DNA of 64,000 nucleotides from Beijerinckiaceae bacterium (lineage in GTDB: Bacteria > Pseudomonadota > Alphaproteobacteria > Rhizobiales > Beijerinckiaceae), in NCBI GenBank assembly GCA_947453205.1, contig CANGFT010000013.1, positions 1 to 64,000 of the forward strand, in the 5' to 3' direction. Shown piece by piece: positions 10,937-20,308 of the stretch (the first letter of the stretch is position 1; each line of letters begins with the position of its first letter). Both the position numbers and the translations under genes were made by a program. The notes under the pieces are model-generated. The model was not told the DNA's origin. It ran no database searches and saw nothing but the letters and a program-made list of their open reading frames with translations.

Positions 10937-12877
10937 TCATCCCATCAAGGCGGCTGGCAGCCAGGTGGCGATGGCCGGGAAAATGCAGATCAGGAGAACC
11001 GCGAACATCATCAGGATGACGAAGGGCAGCGTGCCCCAGATGATCTGCGACAGGGAGATGTCGGGCGCGATGTTCTTGATGACGAAGATGTTGAGCCCGA
11101 GGGGGGGATGGATCAGCCCCATCTCCATCACCACGGTCATCACCACGCCGAACCAGATGAGATCAAAGCCCGCAGCCTTCAGCGGCGGCAGAATGATCGG
11201 CGCAGTCATCAGGATGATCGAGACCGGCGGCAGGAAGAAGCCCAGCACGACCACCAGAATCAGGATGGCTGACAAGAGCACCCATTTCGACAGGCCAAGG
11301 CTGATGATCCAGGCGGCGGTGCCCTGCGAGATCTGCAGGTAGCTCATCACATAGGAATAGAGCAGCGACATGCCGATGATCATCAGCAGCATCGTGGACT
11401 CGCGCAGGGTGCCGTTGAGGATCGGCATGAGCTTTTGCGGGCGCCAGACGCCATACATCAGGCCGATGACGCAGAGCGCGAGAATGGCGCCGACGCCAGC
11501 CGTCTCCGATGGCGTCGCCCAGCCCGCGTAAAGCACGACCATGACGCCCGCCAGAATGATGACGAAGGGCGCGACCCAGGTCAGCATCCGCACCTTCTGG
11601 CCGAAGGTGTATTCATCCTTGGCCAGAATGGCCGAGCGCAAGCCCGTGCGCCCCGCCTCCGCCTCGGCCTCGCGCTTCTCTTTCTGGAAGCGCAGCACCG
11701 AATAAGCAGCGAACAGCGAGATCAGCAACAGGCCGGGCAAAAGCCCCGCCAGGAACAGCCGCCCCAGCGAGACCTCCGCCGCCACGGCGTAGAGCAGCAT
11801 GGTGACGGAGGGAGGCAGCAGGATGCCCAGCGTGCCGCCCGCCGCGATGATGCCCGCCGCGAAGCCCGGCGAATAGCCGCGCGCGCGCATCTCAGGAATG
11901 CCCGCCGAGCCGATGGCCGAGCAGGTCGCCGGCGACGAGCCCGCCATGGCGGCGAAGAGGCCGCAGGCCACCGTATTGGCGACGCCGAGCCCCCCGGGGA
12001 TGCGATGCAGCCAGGCGTGCAGCGCGAGATAAAGATCGCGCCCCGCATCCGAGCGGCCGATGGCCGCGCCTTTCAGGATGAAGAGCGGAATGGCGAGGAT
12101 GATGGTGTTGGCGAGCTCTTCGTAGAAATTCTGCGCGATGGTGTCGACCGACGCCAGGGGCATGAACAGGAACATGAAAGTCAGCGCCGTCACGCCCAGC
12201 GCAAAGGCTATGGGCATGCCCGAGAACATGATCAGCAGGGTGACGATGGAATAGGCGCCGCCGACGATCGGCAGGGAATATCCAGAGAGCAGCGCGGTTG
12301 GCGGGCGATGCCAGAACAGGAGCGCGCCCGCGCAGAGCAAGGCGAGGATGAGCGCCGCCTTCGAACGCTCCGCCACCTGCATCGCGACCTGAAGGGCGAG
12401 CAGCGCCATGCCGAGGGTGAGCAGCCCATAGGGGATCCACATGGGAGGGCCCCAGGCGGAATGGGAGGTCTGCCCCTCCTCCCAGGCCTCCTGCAGCAGC
12501 AAGCCCGATTTCCATGCGAAAAAGACGCAGAAGCCCAGCACCAGAAAATCAATGATCTTGTAGCGCAGGTCATTCAGGCGCGGCGGCAGGATCTCCGCCA
12601 GAACCTCGATCCCCACATGGCCGCGCCAGGCCTGCACCTGCGCAGCCGAAATGAAGGTCGCTCCAGCGATGAGGAAGATCGTGACCTCGTCCTGCCACAG
12701 GGTCGCCCGGCCCGACAGATGGCCCATGACGACGCCGTAGGTCAGCACGCCCGCCGCGACGACCAGCGCCACGGCGGAGAGCTCATACAGACGCAGCATC
12801 AGCGTCGAGAGGGCCGAGCGCGGGCCTTCGGGCTTCGCCTCGGAAAGGATCGCGTCCTGCGCAGCCCCGCCCGCCAA
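10937..12877 (-). CDS. fused TRAP transporter permease DctQM
   Basis: 646 residues, TTG start one base after the dctP stop. Residues about 25-185 form the small four-helix DctQ part (LWQDEVTIFLIAGATF); about 205-645 form the large DctM part with the signatures SGMPIAFALGV, AMAGSSPATCSAIGS and GGTLGILLPPSV. Na+-coupled uptake of organic acids with the periplasmic protein encoded just upstream. Fusion of Q and M is a known variant. A later Met (position 27) could be the start. Confidence 0.9.
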   Translation of the reverse strand: MAGGAAQDAILSEAKPEGPRSALSTLMLRLYELSAVALVVAAGVLTYGVVMGHLSGRATLWQDEVTIFLIAGATFISAAQVQAWRGHVGIEVLAEILPPRLNDLRYKIIDFLVLGFCVFFAWKSGLLLQEAWEEGQTSHSAWGPPMWIPYGLLTLGMALLALQVAMQVAERSKAALILALLCAGALLFWHRPPTALLSGYSLPIVGGAYSIVTLLIMFSGMPIAFALGVTALTFMFLFMPLASVDTIAQNFYEELANTIILAIPLFILKGAAIGRSDAGRDLYLALHAWLHRIPGGLGVANTVACGLFAAMAGSSPATCSAIGSAGIPEMRARGYSPGFAAGIIAAGGTLGILLPPSVTMLLYAVAAEVSLGRLFLAGLLPGLLLISLFAAYSVLRFQKEKREAEAEAGRTGLRSAILAKDEYTFGQKVRMLTWVAPFVIILAGVMVVLYAGWATPSETAGVGAILALCVIGLMYGVWRPQKLMPILNGTLRESTMLLMIIGMSLLYSYVMSYLQISQGTAAWIISLGLSKWVLLSAILILVVVLGFFLPPVSIILMTAPIILPPLKAAGFDLIWFGVVMTVVMEMGLIHPPLGLNIFVIKNIAPDISLSQIIWGTLPFVILMMFAVLLICIFPAIATWLPAALMG

Positions 12878-12878
12878 A

Positions 12879-13901
12879 TCAGGACACCTGCTTTGCGAGC
12901 TTCAGCAGTTCGGCCGATTCTGAAGACTTGGCCGCGAAATCAGCCCAGGCCGCCTCCTCCGCCACCTTGCGCCATTTGGCGAGTCCCTCGTCATTCATGT
13001 CCGCCACCTGAACGCCCTTGGCGGCATAGATGCGGGCGACCTCATCGTCGTCCTTCTTCGCCTCGGCCATGGCCCAGGCCTCCATTTCCGCGCCCACGTC
13101 CATCAGCATCTTCTGCTGGGCCGCGGGCAGGCTGTCGAAAATGGCCTTCGACATCAAAAGCGGCTCGAGCATGAACCAGAAGGACCCCTTGCGCGCCGTG
13201 GTGAGGGACTTGGCGAGCTCCTCCAGCCGGAAGGAGATGAGGCTGGTGGAGGAGGTGACGGCGGCGTCGAGCGCGCCGGTCTGCATGCCGATGTAGATCT
13301 CGTTCGAGGCCATGGTCGAGACCTGCCCGCCAGCAGCCGTGAACATGAGATCCATCTCGCGGCTGCCGCCACGGATTTTGAGGCCCTTCACGTCCTCGGG
13401 CGAAAAAATCGGACCACGCCGCGAGGCCACGCCGCCCGCCTGCCAGATCCACGAGAGAATCTTGACGCCCTTGTCCTCGACCACCTTGTTGAACATCTGG
13501 CCGATGGGCGCCGTCTTCCACTTCGCGCCCTGTTCATAGCTCGTCACCAGACAAGGCATGAGCCCGATGTTCGTCGCCTGAACCTCGCCGCCAGCATAGG
13601 CGATGGGGAACAATGTCATGTCCAGCGCGCCTTTCCGCAGCGCGGAGAACTGGGCGAAGGTCTTCATCAGCGAGGAGTTGGCGTAGACCTCGAATTTCAG
13701 CGCGCCATTGCTGCGCTTCTCGACCTCGCGGGCGAAGATCTGGCACAGGCGGTCGCGAAAATCGCCCTGATCGATGGTCCCGCCAGGGAATTGATGGGAG
13801 ATCTTGAGCACCTTCTGCTGGGCCTGCGCGGCGAGGCCGCTGGCGAGCAAAGCGGGCGCGGCGAGCGACCCGCGAACCATGTCGCGACGTGTGAAAATCA
13901 T
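12879..13901 (-). CDS. TRAP transporter substrate-binding protein DctP
   Basis: 340 residues from ATG 13901 with GGGGAG six bases upstream. Twin-arginine-like leader FTRRDMVRGSLAAPALLASG and cleavage near AQAQ. DctP features: early KISHQFPGG, the middle FSPEDVKGLKIRGGSREMD with the carboxylate-binding Arg, and AVTSSTSLISF. Delivers an organic acid to the adjacent DctQM permease. Ligand not identifiable. Divergent from the c-haem protein at 14155 across about 250 bases that should hold both promoters. Confidence 0.9.
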   Translation of the reverse strand: MIFTRRDMVRGSLAAPALLASGLAAQAQQKVLKISHQFPGGTIDQGDFRDRLCQIFAREVEKRSNGALKFEVYANSSLMKTFAQFSALRKGALDMTLFPIAYAGGEVQATNIGLMPCLVTSYEQGAKWKTAPIGQMFNKVVEDKGVKILSWIWQAGGVASRRGPIFSPEDVKGLKIRGGSREMDLMFTAAGGQVSTMASNEIYIGMQTGALDAAVTSSTSLISFRLEELAKSLTTARKGSFWFMLEPLLMSKAIFDSLPAAQQKMLMDVGAEMEAWAMAEAKKDDDEVARIYAAKGVQVADMNDEGLAKWRKVAEEAAWADFAAKSSESAELLKLAKQVS

Positions 13902-14154
13902 GACCCACTCCCCAAAAAGAGCGGATCTTCTCTCTTTCCCGCTCGTCGACACAATGCCTGATCGCAACGCAGGCTCCAAGGCTCCCGCCGACCTGAGGGG
14001 CCGGGCCAGCATCATACTTTGGTCGAATATCCCGGAAATCGGGGATGCCCGGCGATTCCGGGCGTCCCGCCCCATGAAAGCTGTTTATTCGAAGCGGAGG
14101 CACGTTTAAGATGGGACAAAATGGAACCGCCATGGCGGAGCAAGGGAGATTCGC

Positions 14155-16299
14155 ATGAGGCTGAAAACCACATTCCTTCTGGGGGCAGCCGTCGCCGCTC
14201 TGGCGGTGGCCTCGCCGATCGGGCCGGTCGGCGCCCTCGCCCAGACCGCCCCCATCGTCGCCATCGACGAGGATGACATCGGCGGCGTGGTGCGCGGCCC
14301 CGGCGGGCCCGAAGCTGGCGTCTGGGTGATCGCCGAGACCACGGACCTGCCCACCAAATTCGCCCGCATGGTCGTGACCGACGATCAGGGCCGCTACGTC
14401 ATCCCCGATCTTCCCTCCGCCAATTATCAGGTCTGGGTGCGCGGCTATGGGCTCGTCGATTCCGCGAAGATGCGCGCCAAGCCCGGCCAGATCCTGAACC
14501 TGGCGGCCACCCCTGCGCCTGATGCGGCGGCTGCGGCCCATTACTACCCGGCCATCCACTGGTTCACCATGCTCAAGATCCCGCCGGCCTCGGACTTCGG
14601 CGGCTCGACGGACATCCCCAAGAACATCACCCGCGACCGCTGGCTCAAGCAGATGAACAATGTCGACTGCATCGGCTGCCATCAGATCGGGCAGGAGGCG
14701 ACGCGCACCATCCCCGCCCAGTTCGGCAAGTTCGAGAATGGCGAGCAGGCCTGGATCCGCCGCCTGCAGTCCGGCCAGTCCGGCCAGGCCATGACCAACC
14801 GCATCGCCGGCGAATTCGGCGCCGTGCCCTATAAATATTTCGGCGAGTGGACCGACAGCATCGCCAAGGGCGCATTGCCCAAGAACAAGCCCGAGCGTCC
14901 GCAAGGCGTTGAGCGCAATGTGGTCGTCTCCTCCTGGGAATGGTCCGAGCCGAACAAATATCTGCACGACCTCATCGCATCGGATCGGCGCTATCCCACG
15001 GTCAACGCCTATGGCCCGCTCTATGGCTCGCCGGAATATTCCACCGACAACATGCCGATCCTCGACCCCAAGACGGCGAAGGTGACCTATTTCAAGATGC
15101 CGGTGCAGGATCCCAACATGCCCCTGTCGCTCGGGCCGGGCCATGCGGGCGATGAGAAGGTGATGGCCGCCTCCGCCTATTGGGGCGAGGAGAGCCTTTG
15201 GGACACCCGCGCCAACAACCACAATTCCATGATCGACAAGGACGGCCGCGTCTGGCTCTCGGCCAGCGTGCGCGGGCAGGACAACCCCGCCTTCTGCAAG
15301 AAGGGCTCGGACCATCCCTCGGCCAAGGTCTTCCCGCTCGACAAGTCCTCGCGCCAGGCCGCCGTGCTCGACCCCAAGACGATGAAATATTCCTTCATCG
15401 ACACCTGCTTCGGCTCCCATCACCCGCAGTTCGGCTATGACGCAGACAATACGCTGTGGTTCAGCGGCACGGGTCCGGTCGCAGGCTGGGTCAACACGAA
15501 AAAGTTCCTCGAGACTGGCGATGTGCAGGCCTCGCAGGGCTGGGCGCCCTTCGTGCTGGACACCAGCGGCGACGGCAAGCTCGGCGACTATGTGGAGCCC
15601 GACCAGCCCATCGCGCCCGGCAAGGACAAGCGCATTCCCGGCGGCTCGCCCTATGCGGTCATGCCCCACCCCACCGACGGTTCGGTCTGGTACACGGTCG
15701 GCGTCTTCGGCGGCGCGCCGGGCTTCCTGCGCTTCGATCCGAAGACGGGCCTCTCGGAAGTCTACAACATGCCCAAGCCCGGCACCGGCATCCGTGGCGG
15801 CGACATCGACAAGAACGGCGTGCTCTGGGGCTCGGGCTCCAGCGGCCATCTCGTGAGCTTCGACCGCCGCAAGTGCAAGGGGCCGCTGAACGGACCCACA
15901 GCGCTCGGCGACCACTGCCCCGAGGGCTGGGCCTTCCACCGCTACCCCGGTCCGGGCTTTGAAGGCGAGGCCAACAGCGCGGAGGCCAGCTATTACACCT
16001 GGGTCGACCAGCACAACACGCTGGGCCTTGGCGAGGACGTGCCGGTGTCCACCGCCAACCTGCAGGATGGCTTCATCGCCTATGCCGGCGGCAAGATGGT
16101 CATGCTGCGCATCCCCTATCCCATGGGCTTCTACGCCAAGGGGCTGGATGGCCGCATCGACGATCCCAACGCGGGCTGGAAGGGCCGCGGCCTCTGGAGC
16201 ACCAACGGCGACCGCACGCCCTGGCTGATGGAGACCGGCAAGGGCTCGCGCCCGCGCGCCGTCCATATCCAGATGCGCCCGGACCCGCTGGCGAAGTAA
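14155..16299 (+). CDS. exported c-type haem protein with carboxypeptidase-regulatory-like and propeller-like regions
   Basis: 714 residues; AGGGAG before ATG 14155. Sec signal peptide 1-30 (cleavage after GALA or AQ). Residues about 40-120 look like a carboxypeptidase-regulatory/Cna-B beta-sandwich (GPEAGVWVIAETTD, TDDQGRYVIPDLP). C172-I-G-C175-H176 is a haem c site. About 200-700 carries repeated propeller-like strands (DKDGRVWLSAS, DADNTLWFSG, HPTDGSVWYT, DKNGVLWGSGSSG) resembling streptogramin-lyase-type blades. Periplasmic electron-transfer or sensing role is inference. It precedes the ABC importer genes and is followed by a strong terminator. Confidence 0.75.
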   Translation: MRLKTTFLLGAAVAALAVASPIGPVGALAQTAPIVAIDEDDIGGVVRGPGGPEAGVWVIAETTDLPTKFARMVVTDDQGRYVIPDLPSANYQVWVRGYGLVDSAKMRAKPGQILNLAATPAPDAAAAAHYYPAIHWFTMLKIPPASDFGGSTDIPKNITRDRWLKQMNNVDCIGCHQIGQEATRTIPAQFGKFENGEQAWIRRLQSGQSGQAMTNRIAGEFGAVPYKYFGEWTDSIAKGALPKNKPERPQGVERNVVVSSWEWSEPNKYLHDLIASDRRYPTVNAYGPLYGSPEYSTDNMPILDPKTAKVTYFKMPVQDPNMPLSLGPGHAGDEKVMAASAYWGEESLWDTRANNHNSMIDKDGRVWLSASVRGQDNPAFCKKGSDHPSAKVFPLDKSSRQAAVLDPKTMKYSFIDTCFGSHHPQFGYDADNTLWFSGTGPVAGWVNTKKFLETGDVQASQGWAPFVLDTSGDGKLGDYVEPDQPIAPGKDKRIPGGSPYAVMPHPTDGSVWYTVGVFGGAPGFLRFDPKTGLSEVYNMPKPGTGIRGGDIDKNGVLWGSGSSGHLVSFDRRKCKGPLNGPTALGDHCPEGWAFHRYPGPGFEGEANSAEASYYTWVDQHNTLGLGEDVPVSTANLQDGFIAYAGGKMVMLRIPYPMGFYAKGLDGRIDDPNAGWKGRGLWSTNGDRTPWLMETGKGSRPRAVHIQMRPDPLAK

Positions 16300-16321
16300 A
16301 GCCGCACATCACGAAACTGAG

Positions 16322-16352
16322 CGGGCCGCGCCCTGTCGCGGCCCGTTTTCTT
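16322..16352 (+). terminator. Rho-independent terminator
   Basis: Nine-bp stem CGGGCCGCG (16322-16330) / CGCGGCCCG (16337-16345), loop CCCTGT, then TTTTCTT. It separates the c-haem protein gene from the ABC importer operon. Confidence 0.9.
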
Positions 16353-16466
16353 ATGGCGAGCCCCGCGCCGGACAGCGTGCCCCGATAAATTTTCACGTCG
16401 CCGCTTGCGCATCGTCGCAAAGCAGGCTTACTCTCAAAAAAAATGAGAATAATCGGGAGGAATAAA

Positions 16467-17633
16467 ATGCAATCCATGCGTCTCATGGCTACGCTTGGCG
16501 TAGCGGCTTTCGCGTCCCTCATCCAGCCTGCGCAGGCGCAGGAGCCCATCAGGATCGGCGTGATGTTTCCGATCACCGGGCCCATCTCCGCACAGGGCCG
16601 CCCTGAGCGCGACGCCATCAAGCAGGCCTTCGAGGAAGAGAACAACATCATCGCCGGCCGCAAGGTCGAACTCCTCTACGAAGACAGCGCCGGGCGCCCG
16701 GACACCGGCCTGACCAAGGTCAAGGCGCTGGTCGAGCGCAACAATGTGCATCTTCTGGTCTCCGAACTCGTCAGCGCCGTGGGGGCCGCCGTCGCGCCCT
16801 ATGTGAACGAGCAGAAGATCCCGTGGGTCAGCACCGTGGCGCTCGCCAGCCTGACGCGCGAAATGAAGAGCCCCTATATCTTCCGCTATGTGCCCTCCTC
16901 CTATCAATACGCCACCGCCGCGGCCGAAAGCGCCAAGAAGCTCGGCTGGAAGAAGGTCTATCTGATCGGATGGAACGCGCCTCCCGGACGCGAGACCCAT
17001 GAGGCGCTGAAGAAGGCCTTCGGCCCCGAGAATGTGATCGACGCCATGTTCCCCAACGTCGGCACCTCCGATTACGCGCCCTATATCAGCAAGATGGATC
17101 CCTCGAAGGCCGACGGCGTCTTCGCGGCCATGTGGGGCGCCGACGCGCCGCGCATCACCCAGCAATATGTCGAATATGGCCTGAGCAAGAAGATGCCGCT
17201 CTTCGGCATCGCCTCCTTCACCAGCGAGGAGCTGCTTGGCGACATGCCCCCGGAATCCGAGGGGCTGCTGAGCTCCTACACCTATTGCGGCACGCTCGAC
17301 ACGCCCGAGAACAAGGCCTTCGTCGAGGGGTATAAATCCCGCTACAAGGAATTGCCGGGCTCCTATCAATATATGGGCTACATGGCCGCCAAGATGGTCA
17401 TTCAGGCCATCAAGGACGTGAACGGCAAGGTCGAGGACCGGCAGGCCTTCACCAACGCCCTGAGCAAGGTGCAGGTGAAGGGCCCCATGGGCATGACCAG
17501 CTTCGACGAGAACCGCGGGATGGTCGGCGACTTCTATGCGCTGAAAGTGGTGAAGGGGCCTGACGGGCGCCTGCAGAACAGCTGCGGCGAGCGCATCCCG
17601 CAGGTGAAGGATCCCTATCATCTCTTCCCCTGA
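16467..17633 (+). CDS. branched-chain-type (HAAT) substrate-binding protein
   Basis: 388 residues from ATG 16467; GGGAGGA six bases upstream decides against the ATG 24 bases earlier. Signal peptide 1-24 ending AQAQ. LivK/Leu-Ile-Val-type periplasmic-binding fold: EPIRIGVMFPITGPIS, then FEEENNIIAGRKVELLYEDS, and KADGVFAAMWGADAPR. First gene of a five-gene ABC system. In soil alphaproteobacteria such systems often import aromatic acids rather than amino acids; the nearby catabolic genes favour that. Confidence 0.9.
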   Translation: MQSMRLMATLGVAAFASLIQPAQAQEPIRIGVMFPITGPISAQGRPERDAIKQAFEEENNIIAGRKVELLYEDSAGRPDTGLTKVKALVERNNVHLLVSELVSAVGAAVAPYVNEQKIPWVSTVALASLTREMKSPYIFRYVPSSYQYATAAAESAKKLGWKKVYLIGWNAPPGRETHEALKKAFGPENVIDAMFPNVGTSDYAPYISKMDPSKADGVFAAMWGADAPRITQQYVEYGLSKKMPLFGIASFTSEELLGDMPPESEGLLSSYTYCGTLDTPENKAFVEGYKSRYKELPGSYQYMGYMAAKMVIQAIKDVNGKVEDRQAFTNALSKVQVKGPMGMTSFDENRGMVGDFYALKVVKGPDGRLQNSCGERIPQVKDPYHLFP

Positions 17634-17747
17634 GACGCTGCGCTCCCAGCCCCGCCCTGCGTGAAAGGCCGCGCCACGCGCGACCTTTCGCCATCGCTCC
17701 ATTTATCCAGCCCCGTGGCGCCGTACGCCCGTTGGAGCCCTTTTGAC

Positions 17748-18602
17748 ATGATGTTCTGGGTTCTTCAGTCGCTCAACGGCATCTCCTACGGAATGCTGCT
17801 CTTCCTGCTCGCCTCCGGCCTGTCGCTGATCTACGGGCTGATGAAGATCCTCAACCTCACCCATGGCTCCTTTTATCTTCTGGGCGGCTATGTCGGGCTC
17901 GCGGTCCTGCATCTCACCAAGAGCTTCATCCTGGCCGTGCTGCTCGGCAGCCTCGCCATCGCGCTGCTGGGCGTCGTGATGGAGCGGTTTTTATTGCGGC
18001 GGCTGCACTTGCAGGAAATGCCGCAGACCCTGCTGACCTTCGGCCTCCTCTTCATCTTTTCCGACCTCGCCATGCTCATCTGGGGCGGCAATCCCCAGAC
18101 CGTGCCCAAGCCCGAACTCTTCCGCCACTCCCTCGACATCGGCGGCATGGTCTATCCCTCCTATCGTCTCTTCATCATCGGCTTCGGCCTCTTCGTGGCC
18201 GCCGTGCTCTGGTGGGTGCAGGAGGGGACGCGCATCGGCGCCATGGTGCGCGCGGGCGTCGACAATGAGGAGATCGCGCGGGCGCTCGGCATCAATGTCT
18301 CGCTTCTCTTCACTCTGGTCTTCGCATTCGGCGCCTTTCTGGCCGCGCTTGGCGGGGTGATGGGCGGACCGATCGTCGGCGTCTATCCCGGTGCCGATTT
18401 CGAAGTGCTGCTGCTGGGCTTCGTCGTCGTCATCATCGGCGGCCTCGGCAGCCTGCGCGGGGCGCTGGTGGGCGGCTTGATCGTCGGCTTGCTGGATAAT
18501 TTCGGCAAAGTCCTCTTCCCCGAATTCGCCCTGTTCACGATCTTCGCGCCCATGGCCCTGATCCTCGCGGTCCGGCCGACCGGCCTCTTCGGCAAAGAGT
18601 GA
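17748..18602 (+). CDS. branched-chain-type ABC permease, LivH family
   Basis: 284 residues from ATG 17748 (a second ATG follows at 17751); GGAG lies 11 bases upstream. About eight membrane helices. Signatures: LNGISYGMLLFLLASGLSLIYGLMKILNLTHGSFYLLGGY and the C-terminal GGLGSLRGALVGGLIVGLLDNF. Inner-membrane channel half working with the LivM homologue that follows 11 bases later. Confidence 0.93.
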   Translation: MMFWVLQSLNGISYGMLLFLLASGLSLIYGLMKILNLTHGSFYLLGGYVGLAVLHLTKSFILAVLLGSLAIALLGVVMERFLLRRLHLQEMPQTLLTFGLLFIFSDLAMLIWGGNPQTVPKPELFRHSLDIGGMVYPSYRLFIIGFGLFVAAVLWWVQEGTRIGAMVRAGVDNEEIARALGINVSLLFTLVFAFGAFLAALGGVMGGPIVGVYPGADFEVLLLGFVVVIIGGLGSLRGALVGGLIVGLLDNFGKVLFPEFALFTIFAPMALILAVRPTGLFGKE

Positions 18603-18613
18603 GGGGCCCCGCG

Positions 18614-19567
18614 ATGAAGACCACCTCCCCCGCACGCATGGCCCTCTTTCTGGCCGTCGCCGCCGCCCTCGCGCTGATCCTGCCCTATGTGCTGACGCCC
18701 TATTATCTCGGCCTCGTGGTCAAGATGATGATCTTCGCGCTCTTCGCCATGAGCCTCGACCTGCTCATCGGCTTCACCGGCATGGCCTCGCTGGGCCATG
18801 CGGCCTATTTCGGCCTGTCCGCCTATGTCACCGGCCTGACCGCCCTCACGCTCGGCTGGAATGTCTGGCTCGCCCTGCCCGCAGGCCTCATGGCCAGCGC
18901 CGTGGCGGCGGGCCTCTTTGGCCTGCTGGCGCTGCGCACGCGCGGCAGCTACTTCCTCATGATCACGCTGGCGCTCTCCCAGCTCATGTGGGGCATCGCC
19001 TTCGGCTGGCGCTCCCTGACGGGCGGCGACGACGGCCTGCCGGACGTGCCGCGTCCCCGGCTCTGGCAGGGCTATTCCCTGACCGATGGCGTGAGCTTCT
19101 ATTTCTTCGCCTTCGGGCTGATCGCCCTCAGCGGATGGCTGCTGTATCGCATCACCGCCTCCCCCTTCGGTCAGTGCCTGCGGGGCATCCGCGAGAGCGA
19201 AACGCGCATGCTGGCGCTGGGCTATGACATCTGGCGCTACAAATTCACCGCCTTCGTGCTGGGCGGCCTCTTCGCGGGCCTCGCAGGCTCGCTCTATGTC
19301 TACTACAACCGCTTCGTCAGCCCCGATTACATCCATGTCGCCCGCTCGGCCGAAGTGCTGCTGATGGTCATCCTGGGCGGCGCGGGCACGCTGATCGGCC
19401 CTGCGGTGGGCGCGGCCATCATCGTCGCCCTCGAGAACGTCATCAGCGCCTATACGGAGCGCTGGGTCATGCTGCTCGGCTTCGTCTATGTGATCGTCGC
19501 CCTCTTCGCCCCCAATGGCCTGACCGGGCTGATCGAGAGCCTCCGCAAGAAGAGGGCTGGCCCATGA
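18614..19567 (+). CDS. branched-chain-type ABC permease, LivM family
   Basis: 317 residues from ATG 18614 with GAGGGG upstream. About nine to ten membrane helices. Signatures: FALFAMSLDLLIGFTGMASLGHAAYFGLSAY, RGSYFLMITLALSQL and the EAA-like loop GIRESETRMLALGYDIWRYKFTAFVL. Its TGA overlaps the ATG of the ATPase gene that follows (ATGA), so the two are translationally coupled. Confidence 0.93.
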   Translation: MKTTSPARMALFLAVAAALALILPYVLTPYYLGLVVKMMIFALFAMSLDLLIGFTGMASLGHAAYFGLSAYVTGLTALTLGWNVWLALPAGLMASAVAAGLFGLLALRTRGSYFLMITLALSQLMWGIAFGWRSLTGGDDGLPDVPRPRLWQGYSLTDGVSFYFFAFGLIALSGWLLYRITASPFGQCLRGIRESETRMLALGYDIWRYKFTAFVLGGLFAGLAGSLYVYYNRFVSPDYIHVARSAEVLLMVILGGAGTLIGPAVGAAIIVALENVISAYTERWVMLLGFVYVIVALFAPNGLTGLIESLRKKRAGP

Positions 19568-20304
19568 GCGCGCTCGTCATCGACTCCGTGTCGAAAAACT
19601 TCGGCGGCGTGCAGGCCCTGACCGATGTGTCCTTCAGCATCGCGCCGGGCGAGCGCCGCCTCATCATCGGCCCCAATGGCGCGGGCAAGACGACCCTGTT
19701 CAACATGCTCTCGGGCGCCTTTCCGGTCTCGTCAGGCCAGGTCACCCTGTTTGGCCGCGACATCACCAATGCGCCGCCCAACCTGCGCGCCAACCTCGGC
19801 CTCGCCCGCACATTCCAGATCACCAATCTCTTCCCCAATCTGACGGTGATGGAGAACCTGATCCTCGCCCTGCAGGCCCAGCATGAACACGCCTTCTCCA
19901 TGTTTCGCCTCATGCGCAAGGAGAGCGCGCTCTTCGACCGCGCGCAGGCCCTTCTGTCGCAATGGGGCCTGAGCGACATAGCCGGCGCCAGGGCGCGGGA
20001 AATCTCCTATGGCCAGCAAAGGCAGGTGGACCTCATCCTCGCCATGGCCGGGGCGCCGAAGGTGCTTCTGCTGGACGAGCCCACCGCAGGCCTCTCGGCC
20101 GCTGAAGTCGTGCGCGTGGTGGGCATGATCGGCGACCTGCCGGCGGACATGACCGTGCTGATGATCGAACACGACATGGACGTCGCCTTCGACATCGCGG
20201 ACCGCATCGCCGTTCTGCATCAGGGCTGCCTGATCGCCGAGGGAACGCCAGACGAGATCCGGGGTCATCCGCAGGTGACCGAAATCTATCTGGGAGCCGA
20301 TTAG
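19564..20304 (+). CDS. ABC transporter ATPase, LivG family
   Basis: 246 residues; start overlaps the LivM-like stop. Walker A GPNGAGKTT at 36-44, Q-loop TFQITNLFPNLTVMENL, signature SYGQQRQVDLILAMA (a Q variant of LSGGQ), Walker B VLLLDEPTAGLS and switch His in IEHDMD. Energises the same importer as the following LivF-like ATPase. Confidence 0.93.
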   Translation: MSALVIDSVSKNFGGVQALTDVSFSIAPGERRLIIGPNGAGKTTLFNMLSGAFPVSSGQVTLFGRDITNAPPNLRANLGLARTFQITNLFPNLTVMENLILALQAQHEHAFSMFRLMRKESALFDRAQALLSQWGLSDIAGARAREISYGQQRQVDLILAMAGAPKVLLLDEPTAGLSAAEVVRVVGMIGDLPADMTVLMIEHDMDVAFDIADRIAVLHQGCLIAEGTPDEIRGHPQVTEIYLGAD

Positions 20305-20308
20305 CGCC

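Noticed and set aside
13534-16266. A 910-codon open frame on the minus strand opposite the c-haem protein gene
   Set aside because: It also runs through the DctP gene in another frame and shows no family motif; it is a shadow of GC-rich codon bias.
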